Source of the DNA: Aradus depressus
Lineage: Eukaryota; Arthropoda; Insecta; Hemiptera; Aradidae
Length of the DNA: 64,000 bases
Reading direction: 5' to 3'
Assembly (NCBI GenBank): GCA_963662175.1
Contig: OY759220.1
Coordinates: 42,070,136 to 42,134,135, forward strand
Shown here: in pieces, positions 42,931 through 52,895 of the stretch
How the letters are laid out: each line of letters starts with the position of its first letter
Numbering within the stretch: position 1 is the stretch's first letter
Notes under the pieces: model-generated
The model's input: only the letters and a program-made list of their open reading frames with translations
What the model was told of the DNA's origin: nothing
Databases searched by the model: none
Made by a program: the position numbers and the translations under genes

Positions 42931-43317
42931 TTTTCAAATGGCTTTCCAAGCTTTCTACAGTCTGTAAATCTGACATTCTGAAATCGTATTGATTTACAAG
43001 CTATTTGAAAATGTACAAATATAAAGAGACGTGTCCCCTAGCCTCCTTCCTGAGTGATATCTTCTCTGGGGATGTAAGCAGGAAATGAGCTTCCTGATGA
43101 AGAAGTAAAGTGTTGGCAGGAGTTATCGACATTTAGAGTTCCATCTCTTCCCAGTCTTTCTCTGCTTTTCAAACCAGGATACATTTAGTCGGAGCAGTTG
43201 AGGTCTGCTCTGGAGATGGAAGACCAAGTCTGAAAAGGGATTGTCATATCTATACAATCCTCAGATTAAATAATAAAGAAAATACAATAATAAAATTAAA
43301 AAATATATAATAGCAAG

Positions 43318-43321
<4 letters not shown>
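42931..43321. other. No gene seen
   Basis: Unassigned; a decayed TTCAAATGGCTTTCCAAG may be the edge of a sixth unit of the array. Confidence 0.4.

Positions 43322-43352
<31 letters not shown>
43322..43352. repeat. Poly-A run of about 31
   Basis: It directly abuts family A sequence (GGCGGTGAGTCAATCAAC). Confidence 0.85.
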
Positions 43353-43355
<3 letters not shown>

Positions 43356-43970
43356 GGTGAGTCAATCAACTTTTCGTTCTTCCTCGTTCGTTTGCGCTAA
43401 TATCCAATTGTTTACTTACATAGTGGCTCCGAAATCATCATACTACATTTCAGGTCGATAAATTCATTGCATTGGCAGTTATTAGGGTTTTTGAATTAAG
43501 CCCCCCCTCCCCCTGGTTATGACCTAATTGGGTTTTAACTTCTAACATGAAATTTCATATAAATACATTCATCACATCGGTAGTTGGTTTTTTGGAGTTG
43601 AGCCCACATCGATTCCTTCCTTCCTTTTGGTCGATTCCGGTTTTGGATTACTATCGATGTTATATATCGACACGAAATTTCATATTTAAAGTCAAAACCC
43701 AATGAGGACATAACCTGTCAAATTTTAGCGATATCGGCTGAAGAGAAGGGGAGTTCAGAGGAGGGGGAACTTAATTCAAAAACCCTAATAACTGTCGATG
43801 TAATGAATTTATCGACACAAATTTTAGTATGAGGATTTAGTACCCCCTATGTAAGTCAATGAATAATAGCATAAACAGTCTACTGGTTTTGGGGTTAGGA
43901 ACGAAAAATTAAATGATTATTTTGATCTGAGGAAGTTCATTGCTGGCGATTCACCGATGACTATGTTCAG
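43353..43970. repeat. Family A copies, two in opposite orientation
   Basis: The first half reads in the minus sense (CAACTTTTCGTTCTTCC to AGGGTTTTTGAATTAAGCC), the second in the plus sense (GTCGATGTAATGAATTTATC to GGAAGTTCATTGCTGGCG then ATTCACCGATGAC). It ends 60 bp before LDLa exon 4. Confidence 0.65.
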
Positions 43971-44029
43971 CCAAATGACCATCCTATAATTCTGTACTGA
44001 TTACATTTTTTTTTTTTTTTTTGTTACAG

Positions 44030-44164
44030 TATTCGACAAAAACTCCAAAGAAGAACGCTACGGAGGTACATTTCGATGTCTGGACAACAGAACCCTCCCG
44101 GAGTCTCTCCTCTGCGACCACAAGTATGACTGTCTCGAAGGGGATGACGAACGTAACTGTCTCA
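44030..44164 (+). CDS. LDLa exon 4
   Basis: A T-rich tract and TTGTTACAG precede; GTAAGT follows; both junctions are phase 1. The exon encodes VFDKNSKEERYGG, then GTFRCLDNRTLPESLLCDHK and YDCLEGDDERNCL. Only cysteines 2, 4, 5 and 6 of the LDLa pattern are present: the first position reads Gly/Tyr and the third reads Leu, the same paired loss as in exon 1. NRT is an N-glycosylation sequon exactly where cysteine 3 would lie. The acidic calcium motif is retained as GDDERNC. A charged linker of about ten residues separates it from module 3. Confidence 0.88.
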
Positions 44165-44197
44165 GTAAGTCAACAGTATAGTATCATCTCCTAGCAT

Positions 44198-44806
44198 GGG
44201 CGTAGCCAGGATTTTGAGCAAGGGGGGGGGGGGCAAAGTTAGGCTACAAGGGTGGGGGGTATAGACTCCCGGGGGCACAGCCCGCAGTTTCCGTGGTTAG
44301 CGTTGCAGACTTTTTTTTGTTAATTTGGGAGACGTGGACCCCTGAGATACCCACTGACTGTAATACCTAAGCTGACTTTGCATGAGCAGCAAAAATGCAA
44401 AGAGTAGCAGCAGCAAATGCACGCTGTGGTTTATGTGCTTTTAGAATTAAATGACTCACATCCAATAGCGTGCATTTGCTGCTGCTGCGCTTTGCATTTT
44501 TACTGCGCATGTAAAATCAGTTTTAAGAGTATAAAGTATAATATAAATGACGATTTTGAGCGAGAAAATGAAATGATCGAATTCATATATATTTAAATAA
44601 ATGTAATATGACTTGTTTTGTACATGTACATTTATGTAACAGCTGATTGCCGATTTAGGAATCAGACGCATGGGAAATTTGAAGATCCTATGGTAACTTG
44701 CAACCAATCCATAATTAATAAAAACAATTTTTTTAGTTTATTTAATTTTTATCTTGGTTTTTTGCTCTGGCCAGGGGGGGGGGGGGGGGGCAGGGGGGGC
44801 GCTATG
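44198..44806 (+). mobile_element. Non-autonomous element, copy 1 of an inverted pair
   Basis: The left end GGGCGTAGCCAGGATTTTG is followed by a G run; the right end is CTCTGGCCAGGGGGG through GGCGCTATGCCC. An internal imperfect palindrome of about 60-bp arms (GCAGCAGCAAATGCACGC and its complement) spans 44371-44521. The same element lies inverted at 50905-51513. The termini give no confident superfamily. Confidence 0.75.
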
Positions 44807-44987
44807 CCCATGTCTCCTACTGTGCCTCTTTCATATTTTTTCAGTTTAAATTTTTTTTAGAAATAAAATGAAAAAATTGTGTTACTTTATCTATTTAAAA
44901 GTAAGAAACACTATATACAATGCATAGTAACTTAAAAGATCAATGTTAGTGGAAGCAGAAGGCGTGGTGTTACCATTGTCTGTAGTT

Positions 44988-45412
44988 AGTTGAAAAATAT
45001 CCCATAACCATTTCCGGAAAATCTACTAGCACAAGAAAAACACTGCAACCAAATCGGTTCTACTGATTAAGAGTTGGTTATTATGACTCATGCCCGGGCT
45101 TTAACTACAAGGTCATATCGCCTACTATCAGAACGCTTTTCCGAGACTCTGGGGACAACAGTCCACCTCTACTATGGGAGTTCTAAATTGTGCTTACCCT
45201 AAATATTTATTCACCTAGGGTAAGAGTCTTCAATGAGCACTTGAGATCATGCAAGCTCGGGACCGTCGCTTAACGTCCTTTCCAAAGGACGGCGTGGTTA
45301 AGTTTATTTTACCTCTCAAAAAAAATAAACTAAGGGCCTCGGCCGGGTTTCGAACCCGTGATTTTGAGCTCAGAAAGCAAGCACGCATACCACTGAGCTA
45401 CCGGCGCTCTCC
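44988..45412 (-). mobile_element. SINE1 long form
   Basis: The head and body are as in other copies (about 45070-45412), but the 3' side continues about 80-100 bp further than usual, to CATAACCATTTCCGG and GTTGAAAAATATCCC. Direct repeats TTGTCTGTAGTTA (about 44975-44987 and 45413-45425) enclose the whole long unit, so this extra segment is part of the SINE. It recurs at 52800-52895. Confidence 0.8.
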
Positions 45413-45602
45413 TTGTCTGTAGTTATTGCTTGTATTGGTTTCTGATAGGAGGTTTGAAGTTTGTTTTGTTACAAATGGGACTCTATAAACTAATGATGTA
45501 TATTTATTACTTTTGAAGATATAATCGGTGAAAGTGTGTCACGTTTTCGTTGAATCCGTGCTCTCGATGTTGTCCCCTACCCAGATCTCTCTCTCCTCTC
45601 TG

Positions 45603-45862
45603 AGTAATGTGTAACTGAGAAAGTTATGTGTTGGTAATGTTTAACTAAGAAAGTAATGTGTTGGTAATGTGTAACTGAGAAAGTTATGTGTTGGTAATGT
45701 GTAACTGAGAAAGTAATGTGTTGGTAATGTGTAACTGAGAAAGTAATGTGTTGGTAATGTTTAACTGAGAAAGTAATGTGTAACTGAGAAAGTAATGTGT
45801 TGATAATGTGTAACTGAAAAAGTAATGTGTTGGTAATATGTAACTGAGAAAGTGATGTGTTG
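45603..45862. repeat. Minisatellite of about 30 bp, about nine units
   Basis: Unit GTAATGTGTAACTGAGAAA plus GTTATGTGTTG with small changes; one unit lacks 12 bp. The minus strand stays open by chance because the unit is a multiple of three (repeated LSQLHITNT). I do not call a gene. Confidence 0.95.
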
Positions 45863-45932
45863 GCGTCAGCGGTTTTCTTTGTACAATATGAAAAATATAC
45901 AACTCATTTGAATTATACAAATTACCCAGCTA

Positions 45933-46020
45933 AATTTCAGCTTGACTCTGTTTGTCCACTTTGTAACAGTGATAAAGATAACATACTCCATCTTCTCATA
46001 ACTTGTCCAATGTTATAAAC
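45933..46020 (+). pseudogene. LINE ORF2 zinc-knuckle fragment
   Basis: The frame FQLDSVCPLCNSDKDN then ILHLLITCPML and TAA has the C-x2-C, x7, H, x4, C arrangement found at the end of many LINE ORF2 proteins. Upstream (TTATACAAATTACCCAGC) the similarity stops, so the fragment is short. Confidence 0.6.
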
Positions 46021-46059
46021 CAATACAGAAACAAAGTTATCAATAAATATATTTCACAC

Positions 46060-46125
46060 TACACGCCGTCCTTCGGATGGGACGTTAAGCGATGGTTCCG
46101 AGCCTGTACGATGTCAGATACTCGT
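46060..46125 (+). repeat. SINE1 fragment
   Basis: ACGCCGTCCTTCGGATGG to GATGTCAGATACTCGTT only. Confidence 0.8.
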
Positions 46126-46834
46126 TGCCAAAATCTTATCTGACTTAAGTTAGAACATGTGACCTCTTCATTCCAAATTTCAAGTTTATACAACAGACAG
46201 ACAAACACAGACGTCATCGTAAAAATGGTCACAACGTATTCAGGGGACCTTGAAAATCAATGAAATAGTAAAAAGCACTAAAACATTGAAAACGACCGTC
46301 GCTATAAAGTCATATTGTGCCATTAATTGTGTTGTTTTTGCATACTAAAAAAAAAATTCAACACATTTTTTGACTTTAATTAAAAATATTTTTAGTTATT
46401 AAATTACTCCTGGAAACTGAGAGAATCTCTGACGCAGGATAGAATAGCAAATGACAGTAACATATTCTGAAATTTGGTTAATCTAATGAATGGATTCAGA
46501 TTCATAACACGTACTCGTATTGAACTCTGTATGTTTTTTCAACGTATGAAGATCCCCAAAGCGAGATTCTCTCTTCAGTATTGGCTAGAGTCTCTCCTAG
46601 AATGAAATATTGATGAAGTAGATGATGTTACAAGTTGCTTTTACACAAATCTCTATTTCCTACCCCTTTTTTTGTGTTTTTTTTAATGCTTCTTGCAAAT
46701 AAACGATCTCAATATTTCTTTGAAACATTACAGGCCATATTTCTTATCCCCCCCTCCCAACAGTTTTTTTTTTAAATAAGTGGTTTTCAGAAAGCAGTAA
46801 TTGGAAAGCTACAATAGATTTTTTTTTTTAAGTC
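46126..46834. other. No gene seen
   Basis: Unassigned AT-rich DNA; TTCAAGTTTATACAACAG then ACAGACAAACACAG near 46190 looks like the internal end of an RTE-type repeat. Confidence 0.4.
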
Positions 46835-47510
46835 TTCGGTGAATCACCGGTTATATACTTCCCCGGAACGAATTAATCAATATCGTTTTTGCTCTCCCTC
46901 CAAAACCAATCGATTATTTGCCCTAATATTCAATAGTTGACTTACATTGTGGCTCCTAAATCGTCATACTTAATTTTGTGTCGATAAATTCATTACATCG
47001 GCAGTTATTAGGGTTTTTGAATTGAGCCCCATCCCCTGAACCCCCCCCCCCCCCTTCCCTTCGGCCGATATTGCTGAAAATTAATAAGTGTACTTATGGG
47101 GAATTTTGAAGTTTTTTATCTGGGAGGTGAAAAAACCTTGAGCACGCCATCCTTCGGATGGAACGTTAAGCGATGGTCCCGAGCCTATACCATGTCAGGT
47201 ACTCATTAAAGACCCTGGGTGAATAAAAATTTAGGGTAGGCAAAATTAATTGTCCTTATGGGTTTTTGATTTAAATTTAAAATTTTAAGTTCATTCATTA
47301 AATTGACAGTTATTAGCATTTCCCCCCCCCCCCCCCCTCTCCTTTTGACAGATTTGACTGAAAATCAATGAGTGACGTCCTTATGAGGTTCTGGATACAC
47401 ATATAAAATTTCGTGTCGATACATTCATTCTGTGGCTAGTTATCGAGTTCACAGATAAAAAGACCGACTTTGACCGATTACATAACTTCATCTATACTTC
47501 GTATAGCTAA
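46835..47510 (-). repeat. Family A copy with SINE1 fragment and C runs
   Basis: Left end CGGTGAATCACCGGTT then ATACTTCCCCGG; right end GACCGATTACATAACTTC. A SINE1 fragment (47110-47250, plus) lies inside. C runs at 47041-47054 and 47323-47337 fall in the pyrimidine part of the internal unit. Confidence 0.7.
47110..47250 (+). repeat. SINE1 fragment
   Basis: From ATCTGGGAGGTGAAAAAAC to AATTTAGGGTAGGCAAAAT; head and tail absent. Confidence 0.75.
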
Positions 47511-47990
47511 AAAAATAAAAACGTTAAGTAAAAAGATGATGGTTTGACCGAGAGCGCTGGTAGCGCGGAGATAGCGTGCTTGCCTATTATGCTCAAGATC
47601 GCGTGCTTACATCCGGTTGAGGCCTTAGTAATCTGGAAGCTAACAAATCATCGGAAGGAGCCTAGGTTCCTAGATGAATATATCGGCCCCAGTATATGTT
47701 ATGCATTTGATCTGCACATACGTTCATTTATTTATTGTTATAGATAACTCTTAAATCGAGGCCCTTTGTTCATTTTATTTGGGAGGTAAACTAAATTTAA
47801 GCACACCGTCCTTCGGATGGGACTGTACAATATCAGGTACTTGTTAAAGACCTCCTACTCCAGGTGAATAAAAATTTAGAGTAGGTAGGCAAAATTTAAG
47901 ACGGGCTCATGTTCACCAGAGTGACGAAAGAGCGCTCTGGTAGTAGGTGATATGACCTTGTCGTTAAAGCTCTGAGATTACTGACTGATT
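47262..47990 (+). repeat. Duplicate block 1 (family A end plus variant SINE)
   Basis: Shares with 52014-52790 the order: C run, GACAGATTTGACTGAAAATC, GTGGCTAGTTATCG, AACGTTAAGTAAAAAGATG, a SINE variant whose head reads GAGCGCTGGTAGCGCGG, a TATCGGCCCCAGTATATG segment, then SINE1 body. This copy lacks about 70 bp around the CATTTTTGGAATCAGG region. The composite has been duplicated as a unit. Confidence 0.85.
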
Positions 47991-48177
47991 CTAACAGCCA
48001 CAAATATCAAGACCATGAAAGCAGACAGGCTAAAATGATATGTTACTGAAGGTTCTAGTTTTGGTTTATCCAATATGTTCTCCACAGAGCTATGAAACAG
48101 GTCAAGTATTGTGGATAGTGTAGTCAAGTGTGTTGTTTATTTTGTCCCATTATAGTGACCCATCTAATTCAATACAG

Positions 48178-48375
48178 GGGTGTTTTATATAGAGGTCGAC
48201 TCAATAAATAGGGGTGTTCTATATAGAGGTCGACTCAATAAATAGGGGTGTTCTATATAGTTAACTCAATAAATAGGGGTGTTCTATATAGAGGTCGACT
48301 TAATAAATAGGGGTGTTCTATATAGAGGTCGACTCAATAAATAGGGGTGTTCCATATAGTTAACTCAATAAATAT
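48178..48375. repeat. Minisatellite of 34 bp, six units with a shorter variant
   Basis: AATAGGGGTGTTCTATATAG followed by AGGTCGACTCAAT; two units have a short form in which GAGGTCGAC is replaced by TTAAC. The long-long-short order repeats twice, suggesting a higher-order unit. Confidence 0.93.
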
Positions 48376-48448
48376 GTTATATAAAAGGAAAATTCTGATT
48401 GACAGAAATAATTTTCGTATAAAGATGATTAATAGATAGATGATCTGG

Positions 48449-48665
48449 GGGCCATGGTGGCCGTGCGGGCTAAAGCGTAGGGCTTTGGTCACATGGTTTC
48501 ACCATGGTTTGCGGGTTCGAATCCCGTCCGGGAGTGAGTTTTATTTCGTAGATAGAACTCCCTCCCAGTGCCATAGATGTCGTAGATGATCTAGATAACA
48601 CCTTTACAAAAGATATGGCTAATATGCAACGTACATAAGGCCAAAAATTAAAAAAAAAAAAAAAA
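48449..48665 (+). mobile_element. SINE2 copy, complete
   Basis: The tRNA-like head GGCCATGGTGGCCGTGCGG has box B GGGTTCGAATCCCG and resembles a Leu/Ser-type tRNA. A short body (GTTTTATTTCGTAGATAG) leads to TACATAAGGCCAAAAATT and a poly-A tail at about 48649-48665. Confidence 0.85.
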
Positions 48666-48850
48666 GTACTGATGATCCACGAACTCATAAAAACGAGATC
48701 GACAGGCGTTATACAACTTTTGCAAACTTTTTTAAAAGGTTTATTTTTAATACTTCGTATACAGTAAGATAACAATATATTTGCATTATAGTTTTAATAT
48801 TTATAAATATTATTAGAAACTGAATTATTTAGGTCAGTCAGCGGCTAATT
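48666..48850. other. No gene seen
   Basis: Unassigned. Confidence 0.4.
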
Positions 48851-48856
48851 TTTTGT

Positions 48857-49122
48857 TGGTTAGGTTAGGTTTTATGACTCATGCCCGGGCTTTAACTACG
48901 AGGTCATATCGCCTACTACCAGAGCGCTCTTTCGTCACTCTGGTGGACATGAGCCCGACTCTACTGTGGGAGTCCTAAACTTTGCCTACCCTAAATTTTT
49001 TATTCATCTAGGGTAGGGGTTTTTAACGAGTACCTGACATCGTACAGGCTCGGGACCATCGCTTTACGTCCCATCCGAAGGACGGCGTGCTTAAGTTTAT
49101 TTTACCTCCAAGATAAAATAAA
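48857..49122 (-). mobile_element. SINE1 copy, head missing
   Basis: The TTAGG-type tail (GGTTAGGTTAGGTTTTATG) and the body to TTACCTCCAAGATAAAAT are present. It stops before the tRNA-like head, joining TTTTTTGTTGGGCC; TTTTTTGTTGG also lies just before the tail, so it is a possible target duplication of a 5'-truncated insertion. Confidence 0.8.
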
Positions 49123-49555
49123 TTTTTTGTTGGGCCAGGACAAGTTCTATTGTGTTACCTTGACATTCGTTGTTCATTGTTTATCGATTTATTGAGTTTA
49201 CTAATGTTCTTCTGTTTATTTTTATTCAAATAACCTATTTCGTTCGTTTTATGTTTAAAAATAGTTTTCTTTATGTTTTTAAGTTATTTTAATCATTACA
49301 CCCCCATCACCTCCATGAAATGCCCCTTTATTTAACAACCTTCCCTTACAATTAGAGTTATGGCTGATATGCTTCGTTCATGGGCCATTCAATAAAAATA
49401 TGTTTTCCCTTTATTTTTCTTTGAGGTGCCCCCTGGGACTTGGCGCCTACAGAGGCCGCTCCCTTCGCCCTTGGTAGGGCCGGCCCTGGATAGATATCAT
49501 TTGTAGACCTTTTGGTTAGTTCCAGAACATTGTTAAATCCTATGGAGATTGAACG
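49123..49555. other. No gene seen; possible transposon end
   Basis: A GC-rich end, GGTAGGGCCGGCCCTGG at about 49474-49490, resembles common transposon termini, but no partner is found. Confidence 0.35.
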
Positions 49556-49567
49556 TTACTCAGTCTG

Positions 49568-50099
49568 TCGCAGGATGTCAAATATAAGGTAGTCTGACCT
49601 CTCACAGATTTTTATTAAAGTAATAGCTAGCCGGCTTTCGAGGTTTCCCTCATCATCAGGCAGTCTGATAAAAAATTTGAATAAACTAAATAATAATAAA
49701 AATAAATAAATAAAAATCTACAACAAACATTAACAATTTAAAATATCATGGATGGGGACAGACGAGTTATTCCTGTCCACCATCTGAGTCACAACTGGGA
49801 GAACGGTGTACGTGAGACTCACGTACACCGTTCTCCCAGTTGTGACTCAGATGGTGGACAGGAATAACTCGTCTGTCCCCATCCATGATATTTTAAATTG
49901 TTAATGTTTGTTGTAGATTTTTATTTATTTATTTTTATTATTTAGTTTATTCAAATTTTTTATCAGACTGCCTGATGATGAGGGAAACCTCGAAAGCCGG
50001 CTAGCTATTACTTTAATAAAAATCTGTGAGAAGTCAGACTACCTTATATTTGACATCCTGCGATATAATCACTTCTCACTACATCAGCCATCTTCATAT
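49568..50099 (+). mobile_element. Hairpin (Penelope-like?) element with hammerhead-like cores, 532 bp
   Basis: The 12-bp direct repeat TTACTCAGTCTG encloses it (49556-49567 and 50100-50111). Inverted arms of about 247 bp (49568 to about 49816 and about 49818 to 50063) meet at a GTGAGACTCAC centre. Both arms carry CTGATGA, GAGG-GAAA-CCTC, GAAA (plus strand about 49970-49995). The one-sided tail (50064-50099, ATCACTTCTCACTACATCAG) matches that of the 7.9-kb element. About 110 bp at each end is shared with that element while the middles differ. Confidence 0.65.
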
Positions 50100-50111
50100 T
50101 TACTCAGTCTG

Positions 50112-50494
50112 CTTTTTTATCAATTGTGTTAGCAGTGTTCAATGACCAATTAATAAGTTAAAATGTAAATATTTGTAAATAGTTTCTTTTATTGTTTATT
50201 TGATGCAGTTTTCTAGTATTTGCCTATGAATTGACTTCTTAAAATGTAAATAACGTTGTTTCTTTTGAACGATAGAGATTTTTATTACTTTATTAGTAGT
50301 GTGGATTATTTGTTAAGTCCCAAGTAGACTCAGAAGTAGTCTGATCCTACGATTCCTTCAATATTAGGAGATTTTTCACCTAAAAATCCGCCATTCGTAT
50401 TTTATTTTTTTCACTAGCTTCGCTTGCTCGTTCCAATTGATAAAATATATACAATTAATAATCAGTAAATAAATTTGTTTGTTTTATGTTGCAG
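50112..50494. other. No gene seen
   Basis: AT-rich DNA leading to the polypyrimidine tract of LDLa exon 5. Confidence 0.45.
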
Positions 50495-50611
50495 TTGCTC
50501 CATCTTGCGGAGATGATATGCTGCAGTGCAGGAGTGGACAGTGCACGGAGATCTCTGCAAGGTGCAATGTTACCATCGAGTGCTGGGACAAGTCAGACGA
50601 AATCGGATGTC
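50495..50611 (+). CDS. LDLa exon 5
   Basis: TTATGTTGCAG precedes and GTGAGT follows, both phase 1. The module reads PSCGDDMLQCRSGQCTEISA then RCNVTIECWDKSDEIGC. All six cysteines and the SDE motif are in the usual places. The common DG pair after cysteine 4 is replaced by NV, and NVT forms an N-glycosylation sequon between cysteines 4 and 5, which is unusual inside the calcium-binding lobe. The linker to module 4 is only about four residues. Confidence 0.9.
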
Positions 50612-50864
50612 GTGAGTAGCACATTCTCTAATAAAATAAAAATACTCTTGAAGCCTGTGTGTGTGTGTGTGTTATTTGAAAACAATTTTCTTTAAAAATT
50701 CAGAGAATGAAAATTGGATAGCTGCTTAGTAGGCTGGTGGGGTGGCCACACCTCCAGCCAGCCACTTGTCCCATTTATAAACAGGATGTGTCCCATTTCC
50801 GGAAGGTGTAACCGAAATTGGATTGGGAGCAAGGAGGGGTATCCTAGCTCAGAGAGTAAACACA

Positions 50865-50866
50865 TA

Positions 50867-50900
<34 letters not shown>
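50865..50900. repeat. (TA)n microsatellite
   Basis: About 16 TA units next to the left end of the inverted-pair element. Confidence 0.9.
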
Positions 50901-50902
<2 letters not shown>

Positions 50903-50904
50903 CC

Positions 50905-51513
50905 AGGGGGGGGCACGTGCCCTCCCCCCCTCCTGGCCAGAGCAAAAAACCAAGATAAAAATTAAATAAACTAAAAAAAATAGTTTTTATTAAAAATGGA
51001 TTGCTTACAAGTTACCATAGGATCTTCAAATTACCCGTCCTTCTGATTCCTAAATCAGCAATCAGCTGTTACTTAAATGTACATGTACAAAACAAGTCAT
51101 ATTACATTTTTTTAAATATACATGAATTCGATCATTTCATTTCCTCGCTCAAAATCTTCATTTATGTTATACTTTATACTCTTAAAGCTGATTTTACATG
51201 CGCAGTAAAAATGTTAAGCACAGCAGCAGCAAATGCTATTGGCTGTGAGTAATTTAATTCTAAAAGCACAGAAACCACAGCGTGCATTTGCTGCTGCTGC
51301 GCATTGCATTTTTGCTGCTCATGTAAAGTCAGCTGAAGTATTACAGTCAGTGGTTACCTCACGGGGAGCTTCTAGGGGTCCGAGTCTCCCAAATTAATAA
51401 CATAACGTCTGCAGCGCTAACCACAGGAATTGCGGGCTCTGTCCCTGGGAGTCTATACCCCCACCCCTGTAACCTTTGCCCCCCCCCCCTGCTCAAAATC
51501 CTGGCTACGCCCC
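50905..51513 (-). mobile_element. Non-autonomous element, copy 2 of an inverted pair
   Basis: The reverse complement of 44198-44806 is recognisable throughout, for example TGTACATGTACAAAACAAG, the GCAGCAGCAAATGC palindrome, and the terminus ATCCTGGCTACGCCCC. Identity is high by eye but there are several indels. With copy 1 it flanks LDLa exon 5 and about 5.7 kb in opposite orientation. Confidence 0.75.
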
Positions 51514-51774
51514 CTACATAGTTACTTTGCTACTTTCTTCTTTGGGATTATATACGAGTATATGAGTATGTATGTTTATATATATTGATAAAATATATTT
51601 TATATATAATTTTCATCATATACGTATAAAATATATATTTTCAAGGGGACCCAATATCTTGTGACATATCACTGGAAAGCTAATTTTATATTGAAGCAAA
51701 AGTTGGAGGCACTCTTATCAATTGATGTTATGAATTGATGAGCTAAACTCAATGGACAAGTCAAAAAGGTATAT

Positions 51775-52330
51775 CCATATCGGTGAATCACCGGCAATGT
51801 ACTTCCCCAGAACGACTTATTCAATTATGTTTTCGCTCTCCCTCTAAAATCAATTGACCGTTTTGGCTAATTATCAATAGTTGACTTAGAAAATGGGTTC
51901 TGATAAATATATTTTATGTTGACATGGGCCATTATCAGGGTTTTGAAGTTGACTCCTCCTCTTATAACCCCAATCTTTTTGGTCGATTTCGTGGAAAATT
52001 AATAGATGCCGTCCTTATTGGTTTTTGGTTTAAATTAAAAATTTCATGTCCATTCATTATATTGACAGTTATTAGTATTTCCCCCCCCCCCCCCCCCCTC
52101 TCTCTCCTTTTGACAGATTTGACTGAAAATCAATGAGTGACGTCCTTATGAGGTTCTGGATACACATATAAAATTTCGTGTCGATACATTCATTCTGTGG
52201 CTAGTTATCGTGTTCACAGACTCAAAGACAATTTTTTTTTTCATTCTTGGAATCAGGAGATTTGAAAACATGAAATTTCGTTAAAAACTTCTCATTGAAT
52301 TGTTGACCAACTTCGTTTATACTTCGTATA
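51775..52330 (-). repeat. Family A copy with poly-C run
   Basis: Left end CGGTGAATCACCGGCAATG then TACTTCCCCAG. Internal units end in CATTGAATTGTTGACC. A C run of about 18 lies at 52080-52097. Confidence 0.7.
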
Positions 52331-52369
52331 GCTAACAAAATAAAAACGTTAAGTAAAAAGATGATGGTC

Positions 52370-52895
52370 TGACTGAGAGCGCTGGTAGCGCGGAGATAGC
52401 GTGCTTGCCTATTTCGCTCAAGATCGCGTGCTTACATCCGGTTGAGGCCTTAGTAATCTGGAAGCTAACAAATCATCGGAAGGAGCCTAGGTTCCTAGAT
52501 GAATATATCGGCCCCAGTATATGTTATGCATTTGATCTGCACATACGTTCATTTATTTATTGTTATAGATAACTCTTAAATCGAGGCCCTTTGTTCATTT
52601 TATCTGGAAGGTAAACTAAATTTAGGCACACCGTCCCTCGGATGGAACTGTACAATATCAGGTACTCGTTAAAGACCCCCTACTCCAGATGAATAAAAAT
52701 TTAGAGTAGGCAAAATTTAGGACTCCCATAGTAGAGGAGAGCTGGTAGTAGGCGATATGACCTTGTAGTTAAAGCCCGGGCATGAGTCATAACAACCAAA
52801 TAACCAACTCTTAATCAATAGAACTGATTTGGTTGCAATGTTTTTCTTGTGCTAGTAGATTTTCCGGAGATGGTTATGGGATATTTTTTATATGG
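52370..52895 (+). mobile_element. Variant SINE1, long 3' form (duplicate block 2)
   Basis: The head reads GAGCGCTGGTAGCGCGGAG and box B is decayed (CGTGCTTACATCCGGTTG). The body is SINE1-like. The 3' extension to GTTATGGGATATTTTT matches the long form at 44988. It belongs to the block 52014-52790 that is duplicated at 47262-47990. Confidence 0.75.

Noticed and set aside
45684..45920. Open frame with repeated LSQLHITNT
   Set aside because: It is produced by a 30-bp minisatellite whose length is a multiple of three.
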